Shown here piece by piece: positions 6,135 through 9,141 of a DNA stretch of 9,141 nucleotides (position 1 is its first letter; every line of letters starts with the position of its first letter). This DNA comes from Clostridiales bacterium (lineage in GTDB: Bacteria > Bacillota > Clostridia > Saccharofermentanales > UBA5734): the NCBI GenBank assembly GCA_007133255.1, contig SLMY01000095.1, positions 1-9,141 of the forward strand. The letters run 5' to 3'. A program made the translations under genes and the position numbers. The notes beneath the pieces are model-generated. The model did not search any database. It saw only the letters and a list, made by a program, of their open reading frames with translations, and was not told the DNA's origin.

Positions 6135-7804
6135 GCAGATGGTCAGATCAATACGCGGCAAAGATTATCAGCAGACAGGTGAAGACGAACCAGATTATTG
6201 TTGATCCCGTTCAACCGGAAGCACAAACATTGATTGCCGCGGCTAAAGCGCTCAGGAAAGGTGAACTGGTCGCTTTCCCGACGGAAACTGTGTATGGACT
6301 TGGCGCGAACGCGCTTGACGCGCGTGCTGTCAACGCTATTTTTCTGGCTAAAGGCCGGCCGGCCGATAATCCGCTGATTGTTCATGTTAGTTCAATTGAT
6401 GATCTGAAGGACATAGCAGATTGTGTGTCACCTCTGGCTAAAACACTGTTCGCGGCTTTCGCGCCTGGACCTTTGACTCTGGTGATGAAAAAATCTCCGG
6501 CTGTCAGTGACAGTGTGACCGCCGGGCTGGATACAGTGGCTGTCCGCATCCCGTCACATCCTGTAGCGCGGCTGCTGATCGAACTTGCCGGTGTACCGGT
6601 TGCCGCTCCCTCTGCTAATCGTTCAGGCCGGCCCAGCCCGACTCGTGCCTGGCATGTCAGTGTCGATCTTAATGGTTGTGTTTCCTGGATTATTGATGCC
6701 GGTGAGAGCGTGCTGGGCCTCGAATCAACTGTTCTTGATATCAGCGGTGACACACCTCATATACTCAGGCCCGGCAGTATTTCGCGGCAGCGGATTGAGG
6801 AAGTGATCGCTCCTTTGGGATATACCTGTTCGGGTTCAGAGGCAGATCAGCTGGCCTGTCAGGCAGATGAACCTGCTCGTTCTCCCGGTATGAAATATCG
6901 CCATTATGCGCCGCGTGCTTCGGTATGGATGATTGATGATCCGGATCCGGTTAAAAAAGCCGAACGCGTGATGGCCAAGCTCTATGAAGCCAGGCAGGCG
7001 GGACTCAAAGCCGGTCTATTCTGCAGCCGATCATTACTCAGTAAAACGGGTGATTCAGAAAAAATGATGTTTTCGGAACTGGATCTCACGAGTGAGTATG
7101 AAGGCTGTTATCCGCTGCAGCGTACAGCTGTCCGCTTTACCGATGATGTACCGGTGATTTTCTATGGTGATCTGCCTGATGCCACAGCCGCCGGCGCGGC
7201 TTTATTTGCTGCGTTGAGACTGCTGGACTGCCGCCAGCTGGACTGGATTATCGCCGAAGGGCTGACCGGTTATCCTGATTCTGAAGCCTACATGAATCGA
7301 TTAGTTAAAGCTGCCGCGGAATATGACGCGCAGCCTGCCCGGAGCCAGAAGCGACTGTTGTTTGTCTGTACAGGCAATACCTGCCGCAGTCCGATGGCTG
7401 AGTATCTGTTCAATGACCGCTGCCAGGCTGACGAATGGCTGGCCGGTTCCGCCGGTCTTGCGGCTGTGCCTGGCCAGCAGGCAAGTATTCAGGCTCAGCA
7501 GATCCTGATGGAGCGTTATCAGCTTGATCTTTCAGGCCATCGGGCGCGGCAGGTATCTAAAGAGCTGGTCGAACAAAGCGACTTGATATTAACTATGACT
7601 GACCAGCATCGCGAATGGCTTAAACGGTCTTTTCCATGTTCAGCCCATAAAATAAAGTTAATCGCTGAATTCGCGGACGCGTCAAAAACACAAATATCAG
7701 ATCCTTTTGGCGGCAGCCTGGCTGATTATAAACAGACAGCAGACCAGATTCAGTGTCTGATCGACAAACTTTTACCGCTTCTGCCATGTTCTGGCAGAAA
7801 ATAG
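6131..7804 (+). CDS. sua5/ywlE: Fusion of Sua5 threonylcarbamoyl-AMP synthase and YwlE-type phosphatase
   Basis: One uninterrupted 557-codon frame encodes two enzymes. Residues about 21-397 are a full Sua5: a YrdC domain with FPTETVYGLGANA (49-61), AKGRPADNPL (73-82), the APSANRSGRPSPT region (159-171) and LESTVLDISG (198-206); the SPGMKYRHYAP linker (251-261); and a Sua5 C-terminal domain ending in EAYMNRLVKAAAEY (385-398). Sua5 makes threonylcarbamoyl-AMP from threonine, bicarbonate and ATP for tRNA t6A37. After a short linker (399-406), residues 407-552 form a low-molecular-weight phosphatase: the P-loop CTGNTCRS (413-420) with nucleophile Cys413 and Arg419, and the general acid Asp524 in DPFGGS. 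Thr417 matches Thr11 of B. subtilis YwlE, the residue linked to phosphoarginine preference, and the YKQT (533-536) is also YwlE-like. The first 20 residues are an extension beyond usual Sua5. Start overlaps prfA (ATGA). No good internal Shine-Dalgarno precedes Met388. Confidence 0.93.
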   Translation: MSRWSDQYAAKIISRQVKTNQIIVDPVQPEAQTLIAAAKALRKGELVAFPTETVYGLGANALDARAVNAIFLAKGRPADNPLIVHVSSIDDLKDIADCVSPLAKTLFAAFAPGPLTLVMKKSPAVSDSVTAGLDTVAVRIPSHPVARLLIELAGVPVAAPSANRSGRPSPTRAWHVSVDLNGCVSWIIDAGESVLGLESTVLDISGDTPHILRPGSISRQRIEEVIAPLGYTCSGSEADQLACQADEPARSPGMKYRHYAPRASVWMIDDPDPVKKAERVMAKLYEARQAGLKAGLFCSRSLLSKTGDSEKMMFSELDLTSEYEGCYPLQRTAVRFTDDVPVIFYGDLPDATAAGAALFAALRLLDCRQLDWIIAEGLTGYPDSEAYMNRLVKAAAEYDAQPARSQKRLLFVCTGNTCRSPMAEYLFNDRCQADEWLAGSAGLAAVPGQQASIQAQQILMERYQLDLSGHRARQVSKELVEQSDLILTMTDQHREWLKRSFPCSAHKIKLIAEFADASKTQISDPFGGSLADYKQTADQIQCLIDKLLPLLPCSGRK

Positions 7805-7939
7805 CAGATGAAGAACGCGGAAAAGCAACGCAGATGATGTAAGATATAGATGCGAAGCAGGAGACGGCAGGCCGCGGAACTGTTTTGCGTTAACAGCAAC
7901 AGCATGTTTAATCAATCAGCCGGCAATAAGAAGTGCACG

Positions 7940-7949
7940 GACAATTGTC
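7940..7949. promoter_or_regulatory. Perfect 10-base palindrome upstream of the rpsF promoter
   Basis: GACAATTGTC is its own reverse complement and ends 19 bases before the -35 of the rpsF promoter. A dimeric regulator could bind there, but the palindrome is short and no regulator is identifiable. Confidence 0.2.
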
Positions 7950-7951
7950 AG

Positions 7952-7970
7952 AAAGCCGTCAGCTTTTCTT
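7952..7970 (+). terminator. Possible weak terminator between the fusion gene and rpsF
   Basis: AAAGC (7952-7956) and GCTTT (7962-7966) pair over a 5-base loop and run into TTCTT. The stem is short and low in GC, and it abuts the -35 at 7969. Nothing stronger was seen between 7805 and 7968, so some read-through from the fusion gene into rpsF is possible. Apart from this and the palindrome, I see nothing else in 7805-7968. Confidence 0.25.
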
Positions 7971-7997
7971 GACGCACGGGTAAGGTCGTGATATAGT
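7969..7997 (+). promoter_or_regulatory. Promoter of the rpsF-ssb-rpsR operon
   Basis: TTGACG (7969-7974) and TATAGT (7992-7997) each match the sigma-A consensus at five of six positions, with an exact 17-base spacer. A TGn extended -10 (7989-7991) adds strength. Transcription would start near 8004, giving a leader of about 78 bases before rpsF. Confidence 0.85.
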
Positions 7998-8027
7998 TTA
8001 TTGTGCTGTCTTTTACAGCAGATCTGA

Positions 8028-8073
8028 TATCCTCGCTCTGCCTGAGGGCAGAGCCGTTTAGTCCAGGAGGAGG
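8028..8073 (+). promoter_or_regulatory. Structured rpsF leader, likely S6:S18 autoregulatory RNA
   Basis: GCTCTGCC (8035-8042) and GGCAGAGC (8047-8054) form a perfect 8-bp stem with a TGAG loop. It is followed by CCG (8054-8056) and TTTAGTCC, then the Shine-Dalgarno. CCTC at 8031-8034 could pair with GAGG in the Shine-Dalgarno region (within 8066-8073), closing an outer stem that would hide the ribosome site. From memory, this arrangement (CCT, hairpin, GAGCCG, TAGTCC, purine-rich SD) resembles the S6:S18-binding leader of rpsF mRNAs, by which the S6-S18 complex represses its own operon. The operon encodes both proteins, which fits. Confidence 0.65.
8068..8073 (+). promoter_or_regulatory. Strong ribosome binding site deciding the rpsF start
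   Basis: AGGAGG at 8068-8073 lies 8 bases before the GTG at 8082. An in-frame GTG at 8073 overlaps the site itself and cannot be the start. Confidence 0.8.
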
Positions 8074-8081
8074 TGAAACTC

Positions 8082-8369
8082 GTGACTAGAAAATATGAGC
8101 TTATGTATATTCTTAATCCGGTTCTTGGTGAAGAAGCAATTACTGCTTTGTCTGAGCGCGTTCAATCGCTGATTGAATCAACTGGTACCGTTGAGAATGT
8201 GGACGCATGGGGCAAGAAAAGACTCGCATACGAAATCAATGACCAGAGAGAAGGTTATTATTACCTGATCAATTTCAGTGCGGACGCCGATTTCCCCAAA
8301 GAGCTTGAACGTAATCTGAAAATTACAGATGGCGTCATGCGATATATGGTTATCCGTACTGACGACTAA
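8082..8369 (+). CDS. rpsF: 30S ribosomal protein S6
   Basis: The 95-residue product is a full-length S6: the N-terminal TRKYELMYILNP strand (2-13), the helix GEEAITALSERVQSLIEST, the VDAWGKKRLAYEINDQREGYYYLINF region (about 40-65), and the LERNLKITDGVMRYMVIR C-terminus. S6 binds S18 on the platform of the small subunit through 16S rRNA. The start is a GTG at 8082, read as Met, chosen from the AGGAGG at 8068-8073. A non-AUG start in a ribosomal protein gene, with a possible translational repressor in the leader, may keep expression tuned. The gene is first in the operon, followed by ssb after 18 bases. It lacks the long C-terminal tail found in E. coli S6. Confidence 0.97.
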   Translation: MTRKYELMYILNPVLGEEAITALSERVQSLIESTGTVENVDAWGKKRLAYEINDQREGYYYLINFSADADFPKELERNLKITDGVMRYMVIRTDD

Positions 8370-8387
8370 AAGTCAGAAAGAGTTATT

Positions 8388-8846
8388 ATGAACAAAGCAA
8401 TTTTGATGGGTAGATTAACACGCGATCCTGAACTGCGGACAACCGCAAATCAGATACCGGTGGCATCCTTCACGCTTGCGGTGGACCGCAGGTTTAAGAA
8501 CGCCAATGGTGAACGTCAGGCAGACTTCATTCCGATTGTTGTCTGGCGGCAGCAGGCAGAATTTGCCAACCGTTATCTGCATAAAGGATCACGTATTGTT
8601 GTTGTCGGCAGCATTCAAGTCCGTAACTGGGAAGATGCTGAAGGCAATCGCCGGATTTCAACAGAAATTGTCGCTGATGAGCTGCATTTCGCTGACACAA
8701 AATCTTCAGGCGGAGGCGGATATGATGCCCCTGCTGAAAAAGAATATCAAAGTCAGAGAAAAGAGCAGTCTAAAGATGATAATAAGGGTGGGGATGGTTT
8801 TTCACCTGGACCTGACGACGATACAGCACTACCTTTCGATCTTTGA
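8388..8846 (+). CDS. ssb: Single-stranded DNA-binding protein
   Basis: The 152-residue product has the OB fold of bacterial SSB at about residues 1-105: MNKAILMGRLTRDPELR (1-17), VASFTLAVDRRF (25-36), DFIPIVVWRQQAEFANRYL (46-64), KGSRIVVVGSIQVRNWED (66-83) and STEIVADELHFAD (91-103). A flexible, Gly- and Lys-rich linker (about 106-140) leads to the acidic tip DDDTALPFDL (143-152), which recruits other replication and repair proteins. SSB works as a tetramer on exposed single strands. The tip ends in PFDL, a slight variant of the more usual DDDIPF ending with two residues after PF. The Shine-Dalgarno is weak (AGAAAGAG ending about 5 bases before the ATG). The gene lies between rpsF and rpsR, as in B. 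subtilis and many Firmicutes. Confidence 0.97.
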   Translation: MNKAILMGRLTRDPELRTTANQIPVASFTLAVDRRFKNANGERQADFIPIVVWRQQAEFANRYLHKGSRIVVVGSIQVRNWEDAEGNRRISTEIVADELHFADTKSSGGGGYDAPAEKEYQSQRKEQSKDDNKGGDGFSPGPDDDTALPFDL

Positions 8847-8870
8847 TGTACCTAAGAAAGGAGAATAGCA

Positions 8871-9131
8871 ATGGCTGACGAAAGAAGAGGCGGCCGCTTT
8901 GAAGGCCGCGGACGCCCGCGTCGCACAAGACGTAAAGTCTGCGCCTTCTGTGCCGACAAAGTGGAACATATAAATTATAAAGACCTGGGACGGCTGCGTA
9001 AATTTATCTCTGAAAGAGGCAAGATTCTGCCTAAGAGAATGTCAGGTAACTGCGCGCGTCATCAGCGCGAACTGACAATTGCCATAAAAAGAGCAAGACA
9101 TATGGCTATGTTGCCTTATACGGGTGAGTAA
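8871..9131 (+). CDS. rpsR: 30S ribosomal protein S18
   Basis: The 86-residue product is a complete S18: a basic, Gly/Arg-rich start (1-22), then the core KVCAFCADKVEHINYKDLG (22-40), RLRKFISERGKILPKR (41-56) and the end NCARHQRELTIAIKRARHMAMLPYT (60-84). S18 binds S6 on the small subunit platform. Cys24, Cys27, Cys61 and His64 could form a zinc site, placing this in the cysteine-containing (C+) type of S18; metal binding is inferred. The ATG has AAAGGAG at 8857-8863 with 7-base spacing. It follows ssb after 24 bases and should be co-transcribed with rpsF. The window ends 10 bases after its stop, so no terminator can be seen. Confidence 0.97.
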   Translation: MADERRGGRFEGRGRPRRTRRKVCAFCADKVEHINYKDLGRLRKFISERGKILPKRMSGNCARHQRELTIAIKRARHMAMLPYTGE

Positions 9132-9141
9132 GAACTGACAT

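Noticed and set aside
6382..6753. 123-codon open frame on the - strand opposite the Sua5 domain
   Set aside because: It is a shadow of the YrdC domain coding strand, with no ribosome site or family signature.
7779..7799. Perfect 8-bp inverted repeat TTCTGCCA/TGGCAGAA at the end of the fusion gene
   Set aside because: It lies within the last codons and has no T-run on either strand, so it is not a convincing terminator.

Overview
The window looks like ordinary chromosomal DNA from a Bacillota bacterium, most likely a clostridial lineage. Evidence: DUF1385 (YqhQ-like), DUF951 and DUF1836 proteins, a GGGtGRT protein paired with an NifU-like scaffold, purine-rich Shine-Dalgarno sites (AAAGGAG, AGGAGG), and the neighbourhood DUF1385-prmC-prfA-sua5-ywlE. 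Genus cannot be assigned from sequence alone. No rRNA, tRNA, CRISPR, insertion sequence, phage gene or replication origin was seen.

Left part (1-3000, + strand). The C-terminal part of a DUF1385 membrane protein enters from the left edge with a 27-base coding tandem repeat. It overlaps prmC by 7 bases (glutamine methyltransferase of release factors), which carries an unusual internal insert of about 55-60 residues. A questionable 26-codon ORF touches the prmC stop, followed by a small cysteine-containing DUF951 protein and a DUF1836 protein.

Middle part (3000-5060). A two-gene operon on the - strand encodes an NifU/IscU-like protein followed by a GGGtGRT protein. It has its own candidate promoter and ends in a strong hairpin terminator. 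This pair sits between prmC and prfA, two genes that are normally adjacent because PrmC modifies the product of prfA. prfA therefore has its own extended -10 promoter, divergent from the inserted pair.

Right part (5061-9131, + strand). prfA (release factor 1) overlaps by 4 bases a single gene that fuses a complete Sua5 threonylcarbamoyl-AMP synthase to a complete YwlE-type low-molecular-weight phosphatase. A 268-base gap then holds a consensus-like promoter and a structured leader that resembles the S6:S18 autoregulatory RNA, followed by the rpsF-ssb-rpsR operon.

The common theme is translation: termination (prfA), methylation of its GGQ motif (prmC), tRNA t6A synthesis (Sua5), protein-arginine dephosphorylation (YwlE domain) and ribosomal proteins S6 and S18. 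The least understood parts are the scaffold/GGGtGRT pair, the DUF1836 and DUF951 proteins, and the Sua5-YwlE fusion.
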